Part shown: piece by piece, positions 1 through 11,335 of the stretch
How the letters are laid out: the number at the start of each line of letters is the position of its first letter
How positions within the stretch are numbered: position 1 is the first letter of the stretch
From: Methyloglobulus morosus KoM1
Lineage (GTDB): Bacteria; Pseudomonadota; Gammaproteobacteria; Methylococcales; Methylomonadaceae
NCBI RefSeq assembly: GCF_000496735.2
Contig: NZ_AYLO01000100.1
Coordinates: 28,130-92,129 of the forward strand
Reading direction: 5' to 3'
DNA: 64,000 nucleotides
Notes under the pieces: generated by a model
Database searches by the model: none
Seen by the model: the letters and a program-made list of their open reading frames with translations, nothing else
Told to the model about the DNA's origin: nothing
Translations under genes and position numbers: made by a program

Positions 1-102
1 AATTTTAAGCGCATTCGTGTCGATAAGCAGCCAGATATCGTCGTAAGCAAAAGCACTTAAAGGACAAAAACAACAAATCAGAAATAAAAAAATCCGTAAC
101 AT
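1..102 (-). CDS. Secreted protein, N-terminus only (possibly an L,D-transpeptidase-type protein)
   Basis: The first 34 codons of a minus-strand gene run off the left edge. The start is the ATG at 102-100. The translation begins with a basic residue and a run of hydrophobic residues (LRIFLFLICCFC), then an SAFA-Y signal-peptidase I site near residue 19, so the product is probably exported. The mature start, YDDIWLLIDTNALKI, resembles the beginning of YkuD-type L,D-transpeptidases, where a 'WLLVDT..L.L' strand opens the domain. The catalytic HxxxxxxSxGC(I/L)R motif would lie outside the window. The family call is a weak inference; the signal peptide is clear. Confidence 0.45.
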   Translation of the reverse strand, partial: MLRIFLFLICCFCPLSAFAYDDIWLLIDTNALKI

Positions 103-172
103 ATCGCAAGGTCTACACGAGATAGGAAATATAGTGTACTTTACTCAGACAGTCTAACACCGTACAGGATAA

Positions 173-1810
<1,638 letters not shown>

Positions 1811-1917
1811 GCCCTGAACCTGTGTTACCTTAATTACGGCTAAAAGCGCGGACAATTCCAACCACTAAGAGCAAGCAGATGGACGAGCCTTATCCGGGCC
1901 ATAGGGTTCCGGCCAAT

Positions 1918-4305
1918 TTACAGCGCACCTTCCTTATCGTCATCACCGGCCAGGTCGGAAATTTCTTTTAACCGGGATATGGCTTTAAAATTAAGGCTGT
2001 GTTCCGGGTAATTACCGTCGTTGTCGATGGTGCCTATGGTTTTACCGGTTAGCAACTCCAAGGTTTCGTCGACGCTTGAGACGGCATAAATTGAAAATTG
2101 CCCTTTCATGACGGCATCGATGACCTCTTGCTTCAACATCAGGTTACGCTTATTTGCGGTGGGAACAATAACCGCATGGTCGCCATTAAGGCCCCGTGCT
2201 TGGCATAAGCGGAAAAAGCCCTCTATTTTTTCATTCACGCCGCCGATGGCTTGCACTTCACCGTATTGGTTGATTGATCCGGTCACTGCGAAAGACTGCT
2301 TGATCGGAGTACGCGTAAGGGCGGAAATAAGGCAACACAATTCCGCCAACGAAGCGCTATCGCCGTCTATGTAGCCGTAAGATTGTTCAATAGCGATACT
2401 GGCAGAAATTGCCAAAGGAAATTGTTGGGCGTAGCAATGGCCTAAATAACCGGTCAATATCATCACGCCCTTGGAATGGATGGATTGGCCTAACTCGGCT
2501 TCCCGCTCAATATCGACGATACCCCTTGAGCCAGGGTACACGGTAGCCGTGATTCGTGCAGGTGCGCCAAAACTGCTGCCGCCTATTTCAATGACGGTCA
2601 ACCCGTTGATTTTGCCGACTGCCTCACCCTCCGTATCGATGAGTATGGTGCCATCCAGCATTTCTTCCAGCACGGTTTGGGGTATCCTTCCATTGCGGTA
2701 TTCCCGCGCAGTCAACGCTTGTTCGATATGCGACTTATCGATGAAATCATCATGAGTTTGGTCTACGAACAGTTGGGCTTCTGAAATAATATCCAAGGAA
2801 TCATTGATGTGTGCAGATAGATGATGTTGATTTTCCGATTGACGGCAACTATGCTCCATAAGCCGTTGGATAGCGGCTTTGGTTAAGGGTTTAAATCCTG
2901 TGTCCGCGGCATGTTTCACCATACGAAATGCAAATTGTTGCGCGGATTCTTGGTTCAGCGGAATGTAATTATCAAAATCGGCGAGGATTTTAAACATCTC
3001 GTTAAATTCACTATCCAGTTCTTCGAGCAAATAATAAATATCCCGTGATCCGACCAGGATGATTTTGGTTTTTAAGGGAATGTCCTGGGGTTTTAAGGTC
3101 ACGGTGTTGATACCCAAATCGGAATAAGGCGATTCAATTTCTATGCGGCCTGCTTGTAAGGCCCGCTTAATGCCTTCCCAAACAAACGGATAGGTTAAGA
3201 GTTTTTCAGCATCGAGGATGAGATAACCGCCATTTGCCTTATGCAACGAGCCCGCACAAATCCTGCGGTAAGTAGTAATCAGCGTCCCTTGGTCGCTAAG
3301 GTACTCAATGCGCCCAAACAGGTTTTGGTAAGTGGGGTGCGGTTCAAAAATAACGGGTGCGCCGCTGCCATGAGGGTGATCGACCAAGATATTAGGGGCA
3401 TAAAGCTCGATTAATGCGGCCCGTTTGATGGCGTTATTGCTGGGCTCAATCGAGCGGGTCGGTGCCAAGTAGTCGGTAATCGTGTTATTCAGGTTTTTTT
3501 TGATTTCCGACAAATAACCGCAGACATCAGCCAAGTCTCGGTATTTCTCATCAATTGCCGCAAATAGGGGAGTAATGGCAAGTTGAATTGTCTCAGTATC
3601 TAATTGTTTGATTTTTTCGACCATCGTCCTGCGCCATTGGGGCAAATCCAATAACGCTTCATTCAAATATTCTTCAAGTTCTTCGACATCCTGGTGAAAC
3701 AAATCCCGTTCGGTTTGAGGCAATTCAGCGAATTGGTCCTCATCAAGGGATTTATTGTTTTTTATCGGAACGAAAGTGACCCCTTCATTTTCCCGGAATA
3801 AGGCAATGCTTTTGCTTCTTGATTTTTTATCAACTACGTCAATCGCATTGTTATAAGCTTGATTGAACGACCGCTCGATGGCCGATTTTTTTTGCTGGTA
3901 ACTGGGGCTTTCAAAAACAGCGGGGAAAGTGACCAGCAAATTATCGATCAGGTCTTCAATATCATTGCAAAATTGCCGACCCAACCCAGGCGGCAATGAA
4001 ATAGCCAGTGGCTCCCTTTGGTTGTCAAAGTTATCGACATAGGCGTAAGAAGACGGGGTGGGGAGATTTCGGCACAATTCGTTCAGATGACTAGTGACCA
4101 TAGACAAACGCCCCAATCCTGGCTCACCCATCACAAAGACGTTATATCCTTCGTTGGGCATGGCGATGCCAAACTCCAGCGCGGATTGCGCCCTGGGCTG
4201 GCCCAGAATGTTATATTGGGGTGAGGATATTGCTTCTAAATCAATATCCGCTAGGTCGATAGTTAATTTCAGCGCATCAGATGGGAGCTTCAAGCGTGAG
4301 GACAT
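1918..4305 (-). CDS. Lon-related ATP-dependent protease (YcbZ/LonB-like family)
   Basis: A 795-residue AAA-type protein ending in a Lon proteolytic domain. It belongs to the family annotated as 'Lon-related putative ATP-dependent protease'. The N-terminal third has a P-loop-like GEPGLGRLS at about residues 60-68, where arginine sits at the position of the usual Walker A lysine. A coiled-coil-rich insert follows (about 150-290), then an AAA core with VGSRDIYYLLEELDSEFNEMF. The protease domain starts near 560; its catalytic pair is Ser650 (in DGDSAS) and Lys693 (in GGVNEKIEGFF). The 43-residue spacing equals that of classical Lon. It probably acts in cytoplasmic protein quality control; substrates are unknown. 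A classical lon is also present at 23.5-26 kb. Confidence 0.88.
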   Translation of the reverse strand: MSSRLKLPSDALKLTIDLADIDLEAISSPQYNILGQPRAQSALEFGIAMPNEGYNVFVMGEPGLGRLSMVTSHLNELCRNLPTPSSYAYVDNFDNQREPLAISLPPGLGRQFCNDIEDLIDNLLVTFPAVFESPSYQQKKSAIERSFNQAYNNAIDVVDKKSRSKSIALFRENEGVTFVPIKNNKSLDEDQFAELPQTERDLFHQDVEELEEYLNEALLDLPQWRRTMVEKIKQLDTETIQLAITPLFAAIDEKYRDLADVCGYLSEIKKNLNNTITDYLAPTRSIEPSNNAIKRAALIELYAPNILVDHPHGSGAPVIFEPHPTYQNLFGRIEYLSDQGTLITTYRRICAGSLHKANGGYLILDAEKLLTYPFVWEGIKRALQAGRIEIESPYSDLGINTVTLKPQDIPLKTKIILVGSRDIYYLLEELDSEFNEMFKILADFDNYIPLNQESAQQFAFRMVKHAADTGFKPLTKAAIQRLMEHSCRQSENQHHLSAHINDSLDIISEAQLFVDQTHDDFIDKSHIEQALTAREYRNGRIPQTVLEEMLDGTILIDTEGEAVGKINGLTVIEIGGSSFGAPARITATVYPGSRGIVDIEREAELGQSIHSKGVMILTGYLGHCYAQQFPLAISASIAIEQSYGYIDGDSASLAELCCLISALTRTPIKQSFAVTGSINQYGEVQAIGGVNEKIEGFFRLCQARGLNGDHAVIVPTANKRNLMLKQEVIDAVMKGQFSIYAVSSVDETLELLTGKTIGTIDNDGNYPEHSLNFKAISRLKEISDLAGDDDKEGAL

Positions 4306-4586
4306 AGAGTAATGAAAATGGTTGGCATAAGGTTTAGGATTTTATCATTCTTCTTGATAAACGCCGATTTACTGAGCTTAAAGCAAACGCCGCGAGGGAT
4401 TTTGTAACGAGTGGTTACAACTATTCGATATTGTTGTATGATAAATCTCAGCCAGCAAAAACGGCTGTATCTTTTGGTGGTTTGCTTAATTGTGCATTAA
4501 GGGATCCCTGCCAGAATGTGCGGCGAACATAGCTTGGATTTTAGTATTTCAATTTTTGCTCTCTTCACCCTTGATAGACAAATACC

Positions 4587-4901
4587 ATGCACAATTTAAA
4601 ATTATTGGCCCTTATTTTGCTCAGCCTTTCTGTGCCTCCTTCACTGGTTGGTTGTGCCGGGGGCAAAACCTATCAAAGTACAGGAGAATTGCTCGATGAC
4701 AGCGTTGTCTCCAATAAAGTGAGATTGTCAATCCTAGGCGATTCCAAAGTTAAATTCGGACAAGTTTCAGTCGAAACCTTTAAAGGCGTCGTCCAATTGA
4801 GTGGTTTCGTGAACACTAAAGAAGCTGCCAATCGGGCCGTAGATTTGGCGCGTCGCGTTAAAGGAGTCAAACAGGTCAATAACAGCTTGATTGTTAAGTA
4901 G
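4587..4901 (+). CDS. BON-domain lipoprotein
   Basis: A 104-residue lipoprotein. It has a hydrophobic signal sequence ending in a lipobox-like LVGC (Cys about 23), followed by CAGGKTYQSTGE and one BON domain (about residues 38-104). The domain has the typical VSNKVRLSIL...VSVETFKGVVQLSGFV...A..A..VKGVKQVNNSLIV pattern. BON domains bind phospholipid or other envelope ligands, and small lipoproteins of this kind (OsmY/DolP-like) act at the outer membrane during envelope stress. The ATG at 4587 is chosen because the signal peptide starts there; a strong ribosome-binding site is not evident. The gene stands alone, divergent from the Lon-related protease. Confidence 0.82.
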   Translation: MHNLKLLALILLSLSVPPSLVGCAGGKTYQSTGELLDDSVVSNKVRLSILGDSKVKFGQVSVETFKGVVQLSGFVNTKEAANRAVDLARRVKGVKQVNNSLIVK

Positions 4902-5024
4902 CTTACCCCTTATGGCCTTGCTAATTTGTCATGTAAAATCGTAACATCCTCGTCTTGACCCTGCCAATCAGGCTTTGCTTAACGCATCGATAAACCGCAT
5001 TGCCTATCCTTCCCGATGAAAGGA

Positions 5025-8000
5025 TCAACTGTTAGTTTCATCAGGTTCCGTTTTGAGACTAGTGGGCACGACAGCGGTATCTTTAGTCAGGTTGCCCTTG
5101 TTTTCAATTGAAAAATCATGCGCCATGAGTGCAGGAATTTCGCTGCCCGAAACGGGACGGCTAAACAAATAACCTTGCATGACATTGCAACCCAAACCCA
5201 ACATCACGGAAGCCTGATCCTTGGTTTCCACACCTTCGGCTATGAGGGTAAAATTCAACGCGTTAGCCAAACCGATAATAGTACCTAGCAGTAATGGCGT
5301 ATGCGGATTTGTCATCAGGTCTTCGATAAACATTTTGTCGATTTTTAAGCCGTCAAGAGGCAGTTGCTTTAGCGATGCCAAACTGGAAAATCCGCTGCCG
5401 AAATCGTCTATCGCTATTTTTACGCCCAGCTTTCTCAAGTGACCAAAGATTTCTATGCGGCTAACAGCCTGTAATCCATTTTCAGTTATTTCCAATTGCA
5501 GGTATTGGGCGGGAACTTGGGTTTTATCAAGCAATTCTTTTATGGTGTCCAGTAGGCTTGGATCCTGAAAATAAGCTGGCGAAATATTAACGCCAACTTG
5601 GATATACGGAAGCCCCGCGCTATGCCACTCGGCAATTTGTTCGCAGGCCGTTTTCAATGCCCAATGACCCAGTTGGGCTATTAAACCCAGTTGCTCGGCA
5701 AGGGAAATAAAATCGCCGGGGGAAATGATCCCTTTCTCTGGATGTTGCCAACGGGCGAGAGCCTCAACCCCCACGATTTTGCCCGTTTTCAACGACACCT
5801 GAGGTTGATAGTGCAGCACAAATTGTTCCTTGGCAGATGCTTCGCGCAACATACTTTCTTTTTCCAGGCGTTGTTGGGTCTGGTTAGCCATGTCTGGGGA
5901 ATAGAAAATATAACGCTGTTTACCGGTTTGTTTAGCCAAGTACATGGCGGTATCCGCCGCTTTCAATAATTCCGGTTCGCTGATACCATCTTTTGGGAAT
6001 AACGCGACCCCTATACTGGCTTTGGGCTTGATCTGGTGATTGTTCAGCATCAGTGGCTGATTGATTTTTTGCAGGCAGCGTTTCGCGACTTCCGAAACGC
6101 TAGCCTCATCCGTAATATTGTTCACGATGATGCAAAATTCATCCCCCCCAAGCCGTACGATAAAATCTATTTCCCGTGCAATAAGCTTTAGCCGTTGGGC
6201 GATTTCTTGGAGATAAACATCGCCGATATGGTGGCCGAAATTATCGTTGATGCTTTTAAAGCCATCCAAGTCAATAAACAAGAAGGCGAATTGGGCCTTG
6301 CGTTGCGCGGCTGACTTGATGATGTCTTCCATGCGTTCCTGGTAGTAGGATCGATTGGCCAGGCCGGTCAGGTGGTCAAAGTAGGCTAGGCGATGGATTT
6401 GCTTTTCCGTTTGTTTCTTGTGGGAAATGTCCTGGACGATGCCGGTAATAAAAAGCAGGTTCTTGCTGGTTAAGGCTTCAATTTCTTGCTGCACCTCGAT
6501 AATTTCCGATGGCTTGGCATTAACCCGATATTCAATATGCTGGATTGCCTTGCTGTGTGCAGCGGCGTTGATGACATCTTTGACGAACTCCCTGTCCTTG
6601 GGATGAATAAGATTAATAAAACCAGCTAGCGTGCCGTCGAACGTATTCAGGTCTATGCCGCATAATTGCGCCAGTTGGTCAGAAATGGTGAAGTGGTCAC
6701 GTTGTTTGTCCCACGTCCAGTAGCCTAAACGGGCAATCCGTTGTGCGGCGGTCAACTGGAGTTTGCTGTTCCTAAGTTCAGCCGTCACTTGTCCAGTACG
6801 TAAACCAAAGTTAATGCGCTGTATGAGAATCGGGTAGTTAACAGGCTTGGCAACAAAGTCTGTAGCGCCCGCAGCAAAGGCCTTATGTATAGAGTCCACA
6901 TCATCCATGCCCGTCGCCATGATGATAGGGATGTCCGTCAAGTTTGGGTCCTGCCTTAACAACCGGCAAGTCTCAAAGCCGTCAAGATCAGGCATGTTAG
7001 CATCAAGCAAGATTAAATCCGGCAACTGTTGTTTGACCCGTTCTATCCCTTCAGGCCCGCTCGCTGCCTCATCGACGACAAAGTCTGAAGCCGTTAACGC
7101 GGAACTGGTTATTGCACGAAATCCGGAGTCATCGTCAATGAGTAAAATTTTATTGCGCGATTGATAATTTTGCGGTTCGGTATTGCCTGTTTCCACTGCT
7201 GAAGGCGCATCGGGCTTGGCAATTTCTTTTTGTAACGCCTCGATAACCAAGGGCAATTCATCGCCCATGGTTCGCACCAATTCGATTGCACCTTGCGTGT
7301 GTTTTTGTCTACCGATGGATTCCAGCATCGCGGCATTTTTGGCCATGGCATTCGCACCGAGGTTGCCGCAAGAAGATTTGAAATTGTGTGCGATATTAGC
7401 CAATTGCACGGCATCCCTATTTTCCGCCGCCTGCTTTAGCGCCTCAATTTCCTGGGGTGCCGATTCCAAAAACAAGGCGACGGCCTTATCCAACAAGTTC
7501 TCTCCGCTGGATGTGGTCAGGTAACGTAAGTTATCAAGTGCCGCTTGATCAAGCAATGTTTGGCTGGATTGCTGATCGTCGGTTTGTTTTGTTGATTCAT
7601 CGAAGCCTTTTGTGGGTGTTTTTTGTTTAAGGGGCAACCATTTCACTAAGGCTTGTTGCAACTGCCTTCGGGTATAGGGCTTACTGAGGTAACCGTCCAT
7701 TCCAGCGGCGGAGCATTGTTCGATAACACCTTTTTGTACATCGGCAGTTAAGGCGACGATAGGGACTCGGGAAACATGACCTGACAGTTCACGCCGCCTA
7801 ATTTGAGCGGCCGCCTCAAAACCATCCATCCCAGGCATGTGGCAGTCCATGAGGATAAGGTCATATTTGACCTTGGTGGACTTGTCCAAGGCTTCCAAAC
7901 CGTTATGGGCTACATCCACATCACACCCTATAACCCTAAGTAGGCCTTTAGCAACTTCCTGGTTGATAAAATTGTCCTCCGCCAATAAGATATTCCCTTC

Positions 8001-10070
8001 CAATTGAAGGTCTTCGTCATTGCCTAGGGATTCAGGCAAATTGAGCGAGTGTTCACTTTCTACACCAAAGACATTGAGCAAGGTATTGCGCAAGTTTCTT
8101 TGAGTGACGGGTTTGTTTAAAAAATGGCTGATCCCATATTTGCTGTGTTGGCCGTAATCCAGGGCAAGATTTGAAGTACCCATCAATATGACCGACAATG
8201 GCGGAATGCGAGGTTCCGTCCGTATGGCCAGGGCGGTTGCCAAGCCATCCATGCCAGGCATTTGACAATCCAATAATACGCAGGTATAGGGGTTGTTGAT
8301 TCGAGCCGCTTCAATCAATTCCTTGAGCGTGGAATCGCCGCTCTTCACACAATGGCAACGCATTCCCCAGGTGGTCAACTGGTCATTAATAATCGTCCTG
8401 ATTATGGGATTATCATCGGCAACGAGTACCGGTTGATTTTTCAAGGCGCTAATATCTACGGCTTTGTCAAACGCTTTTGTGCTGCGGAGGTTAAGGCTAA
8501 AAAAGAAACAAGAACCCTGCCCCACACGGCTTTTGACCTTGAGCTCACCGCCCATAAGCGCGACCAAGCGCTTGGAAATTGTCAACCCCAACCCTGTGCC
8601 GCCGTGCACGCGAGTGGTGGAGTTGTCAGCTTGCGTAAAGCTGTCGAAAATTTGCGCCTGTTGCTCCGGCGCTATGCCGGAACCGGTGTCAATAACTTCA
8701 AAAAGGAGATTACTGCGTCCACCCGGCTCAAGGCCAGGAAGACGGCTAACTTTAAGTTCTATATAGCCTTGATCGGTAAATTTTAATGCGTTCCCCAGCA
8801 AATTGACCAGAACTTGCCTAAGCCTTTCATCATCGGCGTTAACCTTACCGGACAAATCGAGCGGCAAGTTTAAGACCAACTCAAGGTTCTCCCTTTCGAT
8901 CTGGGTGGACAGCATTTCCGCTATATCGGTAAGCAATTGGCGTAAATCAAACTCTCTTGGCACGAGTTGGAATTTACCCGATTCAATTTTGGAGAAATCC
9001 AAGATGTTATTGATGATGCCGAGCAGCGATTTTGCTGACCGGAACGCAGTGTCAGCCAATTGTTGCTGTCGGGAATCAAGATAAGAATCTAACAGCAGTT
9101 CCGTCATGCCGAGCACACCATTCATCGGGGTGCGGATCTCGTGGCTCATAGTTGCCAAAAATTCACTTTTGGCTTTGCTGGCGGCTTCCGCTTTATGGGC
9201 AAGCTCGACGGCTTCATTGGTCTTTTTTTGCAGATCCCGGGTACGCTGGCTGACCTGTTCCTCCAAAATCTCACGGTGTTCAGAAACCTCTTTCTGATAG
9301 AGCGCCAACTCTTGGGACATTTTATTGAAGGATTGCGCAAGTTCGCCTATCTCATCGTTTTTTGATGAAACTGTAAAATCTTTGCCAAAATCGCCCTTGG
9401 CAATATCGTGTGTGGCCAATACCAATTTCTTAATGGGTTGGGTGATCCGACGAGTTTGCCAAAGCGTCAAAAACATGCCCAGAACGATAGTCAAAGGCGC
9501 GATTATCAACGTTTGCAATACGAATTTATTCGTACTCTGAGAAATGCTTTTCTGGCTAATTCCAAGCTGGATATAACCGATGATTTCTGGATTGCTTGAT
9601 GGGCTTGGGGACGCTGTAAACTCTTGTTCCAGGCCAGTGCCGGACATGCCTGCCTTAATATAAACGGGGTTGACAATATTGATATAGCGATTGCCTTCAG
9701 GGTCGGAGTACTCGTCACTCTGGGACTGCAAAATGGGCAACTTCCCGCTATCCAGCAAGGGCAATTTGGCTAAGTTGCGCTTATGCCGCTGGGTTAAGAC
9801 TTCCCCACCCTTGTTATAAACCATTACATAGGCGATGTCCTTATTATCTTCCAAGCTTTGCAGGGATTGCCCGATAGCCTCCTGGTTTTCGGTGTAAATG
9901 CCGTAGACAATGTTCTTGGAAAGCATGGCGGCAATTTCTTCGCCATGCTCCGTAAAGTTCTTGTAAGCACTGAGTTGATGCTGCCAAATGATGTAACCAG
10001 CGGTGAGAAAAGCCGTCAGCGCGATTAAAAAAATAGTCAGTAAATTAAATTTTGTAGCAATTGATCTCAA
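5025..10070 (-). CDS. Hybrid sensor kinase with three receivers, HPt, PAS, GGDEF and EAL domains
   Basis: A 1681-residue inner-membrane signalling protein joining a BarA-like phosphorelay to c-di-GMP turnover. Domain order: TM1 (about 12-30), periplasmic sensor (about 33-183), TM2 (about 184-204), HAMP (to about 258), coiled coil, HisKA with SHEIRTP (His310), HATPase with DTGSGIA and GGTGLGL, receiver 1 (547-665, Asp601), receiver 2 (693-810, Asp742), HPt (840-930, AHNFKSS with His895), receiver 3 (974-1090, Asp1023), PAS (about 1105-1215), GGDEF (1222-1390) and EAL (1405-1650). The cyclase site reads GGDEF (1308-1312) with an RxxD inhibitory site (1299-1302) five residues ahead. The EAL domain keeps [16 protein letters not shown] and EGVET. 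All catalytic sites therefore look intact. It is the last gene of a cassette with the binding protein and TonB receptor upstream, which suggests that periplasmic ligand status controls it. Confidence 0.93.
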   Translation of the reverse strand: MRSIATKFNLLTIFLIALTAFLTAGYIIWQHQLSAYKNFTEHGEEIAAMLSKNIVYGIYTENQEAIGQSLQSLEDNKDIAYVMVYNKGGEVLTQRHKRNLAKLPLLDSGKLPILQSQSDEYSDPEGNRYINIVNPVYIKAGMSGTGLEQEFTASPSPSSNPEIIGYIQLGISQKSISQSTNKFVLQTLIIAPLTIVLGMFLTLWQTRRITQPIKKLVLATHDIAKGDFGKDFTVSSKNDEIGELAQSFNKMSQELALYQKEVSEHREILEEQVSQRTRDLQKKTNEAVELAHKAEAASKAKSEFLATMSHEIRTPMNGVLGMTELLLDSYLDSRQQQLADTAFRSAKSLLGIINNILDFSKIESGKFQLVPREFDLRQLLTDIAEMLSTQIERENLELVLNLPLDLSGKVNADDERLRQVLVNLLGNALKFTDQGYIELKVSRLPGLEPGGRSNLLFEVIDTGSGIAPEQQAQIFDSFTQADNSTTRVHGGTGLGLTISKRLVALMGGELKVKSRVGQGSCFFFSLNLRSTKAFDKAVDISALKNQPVLVADDNPIIRTIINDQLTTWGMRCHCVKSGDSTLKELIEAARINNPYTCVLLDCQMPGMDGLATALAIRTEPRIPPLSVILMGTSNLALDYGQHSKYGISHFLNKPVTQRNLRNTLLNVFGVESEHSLNLPESLGNDEDLQLEGNILLAEDNFINQEVAKGLLRVIGCDVDVAHNGLEALDKSTKVKYDLILMDCHMPGMDGFEAAAQIRRRELSGHVSRVPIVALTADVQKGVIEQCSAAGMDGYLSKPYTRRQLQQALVKWLPLKQKTPTKGFDESTKQTDDQQSSQTLLDQAALDNLRYLTTSSGENLLDKAVALFLESAPQEIEALKQAAENRDAVQLANIAHNFKSSCGNLGANAMAKNAAMLESIGRQKHTQGAIELVRTMGDELPLVIEALQKEIAKPDAPSAVETGNTEPQNYQSRNKILLIDDDSGFRAITSSALTASDFVVDEAASGPEGIERVKQQLPDLILLDANMPDLDGFETCRLLRQDPNLTDIPIIMATGMDDVDSIHKAFAAGATDFVAKPVNYPILIQRINFGLRTGQVTAELRNSKLQLTAAQRIARLGYWTWDKQRDHFTISDQLAQLCGIDLNTFDGTLAGFINLIHPKDREFVKDVINAAAHSKAIQHIEYRVNAKPSEIIEVQQEIEALTSKNLLFITGIVQDISHKKQTEKQIHRLAYFDHLTGLANRSYYQERMEDIIKSAAQRKAQFAFLFIDLDGFKSINDNFGHHIGDVYLQEIAQRLKLIAREIDFIVRLGGDEFCIIVNNITDEASVSEVAKRCLQKINQPLMLNNHQIKPKASIGVALFPKDGISEPELLKAADTAMYLAKQTGKQRYIFYSPDMANQTQQRLEKESMLREASAKEQFVLHYQPQVSLKTGKIVGVEALARWQHPEKGIISPGDFISLAEQLGLIAQLGHWALKTACEQIAEWHSAGLPYIQVGVNISPAYFQDPSLLDTIKELLDKTQVPAQYLQLEITENGLQAVSRIEIFGHLRKLGVKIAIDDFGSGFSSLASLKQLPLDGLKIDKMFIEDLMTNPHTPLLLGTIIGLANALNFTLIAEGVETKDQASVMLGLGCNVMQGYLFSRPVSGSEIPALMAHDFSIENKGNLTKDTAVVPTSLKTEPDETNS

Positions 10071-10229
10071 ACGATTGATCTCTCCAGTGTCCTACCAAGC
10101 AGGAAATCCCTAAGATTCCCAAAACTCCTGCCCCTTAAGAAATAGGGCAGCGATAGGTATAAAATTTAAATTTATCATTTCTCCTTAAGCTCTTCCTGTT
10201 AGGAAGGAAATGATCTTGAAGAATTTAGC

Positions 10230-11162
10230 TTAATTAAATACCATTTTAGCGTTTTTAAGCAGTGCTTCTGGAATGTCCATCTTCATGTGTTCAGCAATCT
10301 TGGCATTAATAGTATATGTGACTTTTCGCGGATGTTCTGGAGAAATTGTTTTAATTGATGCACCGTTCAATATTTTTAGCGCCAATTCCGCAGATTGTTG
10401 GCCCAAATCCGCATAATCCCAGGACAAAGCATAAAAGGCCCCTGATTTTACCCAGTTGTCGGACAAGCCAATAAATGGCACTTTATTCCTGAAAGAGGCC
10501 AACAACACTTCTTTGGCAGTATTGACGGACATTACCGTTTCATCCGGGATAGCCAACAGGATTTCGATGTTGTTTGCTAACTGCTCGAGAGCGAAAGGCA
10601 GTTGCTTTGGCGATTCGACCGGAATGGCGACCAAATTGAAGCCATTTTGCAGGCCCGCTTTTTGGGCTTCCAAGACGGTGGCGGCATTCTCGGCAGGGTT
10701 AAATAAGACGGCTACCGTTTTTTGTTGAGGAAAGAATTTTTTTAACCATTGGAATTGGGTTTGTAATGAATAGCCCAGGCTGATACCGGTAATATTGGGC
10801 GCTTGCCTGAACACATCTTCTTTCAATACCATGGTGGCGACAATCGGGATGCTGGATGTCTGTAAGCTGGCCCATTTCGCAGCATCCACACCCAACGCAT
10901 AAATCAAGTCAGGTTTAATGCTGTCGATTTGCTTAACGGCGGGAGCGTGGACTTGAGACAACAACATCTCGGTGAATTTGATATTGCCGCGCGCTGAAAC
11001 TTGCTGTTTAAACCCATTTATCGCTTCTTGCAATGGGGCATCATTGGAAGTGGCTATGATTAAAATATGGCTGGTTTTTTCGGCAAAAACAGGATTGGCC
11101 CACAAGCAAATGCCAATGATTAGTGCAATCAAATTTTTGTGTACCGTAAAATAAAAGCGCAT
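10230..11162 (-). CDS. Periplasmic ABC-type substrate-binding protein (sensor accessory)
   Basis: About 310 residues, matching the 'ABC transporter substrate binding protein' family (PF04392 type): a two-lobed periplasmic fold with HILIIATSNDAPLQEAINGF and later VAVLFNPAENAATVLEAQKAG. The reading frame extends upstream to 11279. The start is placed at the ATG at 11162 because the signal peptide begins there (MRFYFTVHKNLIALIIGI..., cleavage after VFA). No permease or ATPase gene is near, so uptake is unlikely. It lies between a TonB receptor gene and a membrane kinase gene on the same strand, which fits a ligand-presenting partner for the kinase's periplasmic domain (inference). A copy of a 20-bp repeat lies about 60 bp upstream of the chosen start. 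Confidence 0.85.
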   Translation of the reverse strand: MRFYFTVHKNLIALIIGICLWANPVFAEKTSHILIIATSNDAPLQEAINGFKQQVSARGNIKFTEMLLSQVHAPAVKQIDSIKPDLIYALGVDAAKWASLQTSSIPIVATMVLKEDVFRQAPNITGISLGYSLQTQFQWLKKFFPQQKTVAVLFNPAENAATVLEAQKAGLQNGFNLVAIPVESPKQLPFALEQLANNIEILLAIPDETVMSVNTAKEVLLASFRNKVPFIGLSDNWVKSGAFYALSWDYADLGQQSAELALKILNGASIKTISPEHPRKVTYTINAKIAEHMKMDIPEALLKNAKMVFN

Positions 11163-11222
11163 CACCCAAAACCATCGTAACCTTATTGCGACAGGCCATA
11201 CTAAAACCCGCCCCTCAGCCTC

Positions 11223-11242
11223 GCAATTAGTACGAATACCTA
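11223..11242 (-). promoter_or_regulatory. 20-bp repeated element, copy 1
   Basis: Read on the minus strand this is TAGGTATTCGTACTAATTGC, exactly the same 20 bases found on the plus strand at 13542-13561. It lies just upstream of the binding-protein start at 11162. A 20-base exact match between two upstream regions is far beyond chance in a window of this size, so a shared operator or promoter element is likely. The core contains a near-palindromic TTCGTACTAA. Confidence 0.6.
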
Positions 11243-11335
11243 TGGCACAGTTATGGATCGATTTAATACCAGGGAACACCGGATGAATCGCCTTACTATA
11301 AATTAAACTATTATTTGTGTGATGAAAGCAACAGA

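Noticed and set aside
8352..8786. 144-codon plus-strand frame inside the large kinase gene
   Set aside because: It is antisense to conserved kinase sequence; the minus-strand frame explains every conserved residue.
10150..10165. Further copy of the 20-bp element before the kinase gene
   Set aside because: Only ATAGGTAT matches; the TCGTAC core is missing.
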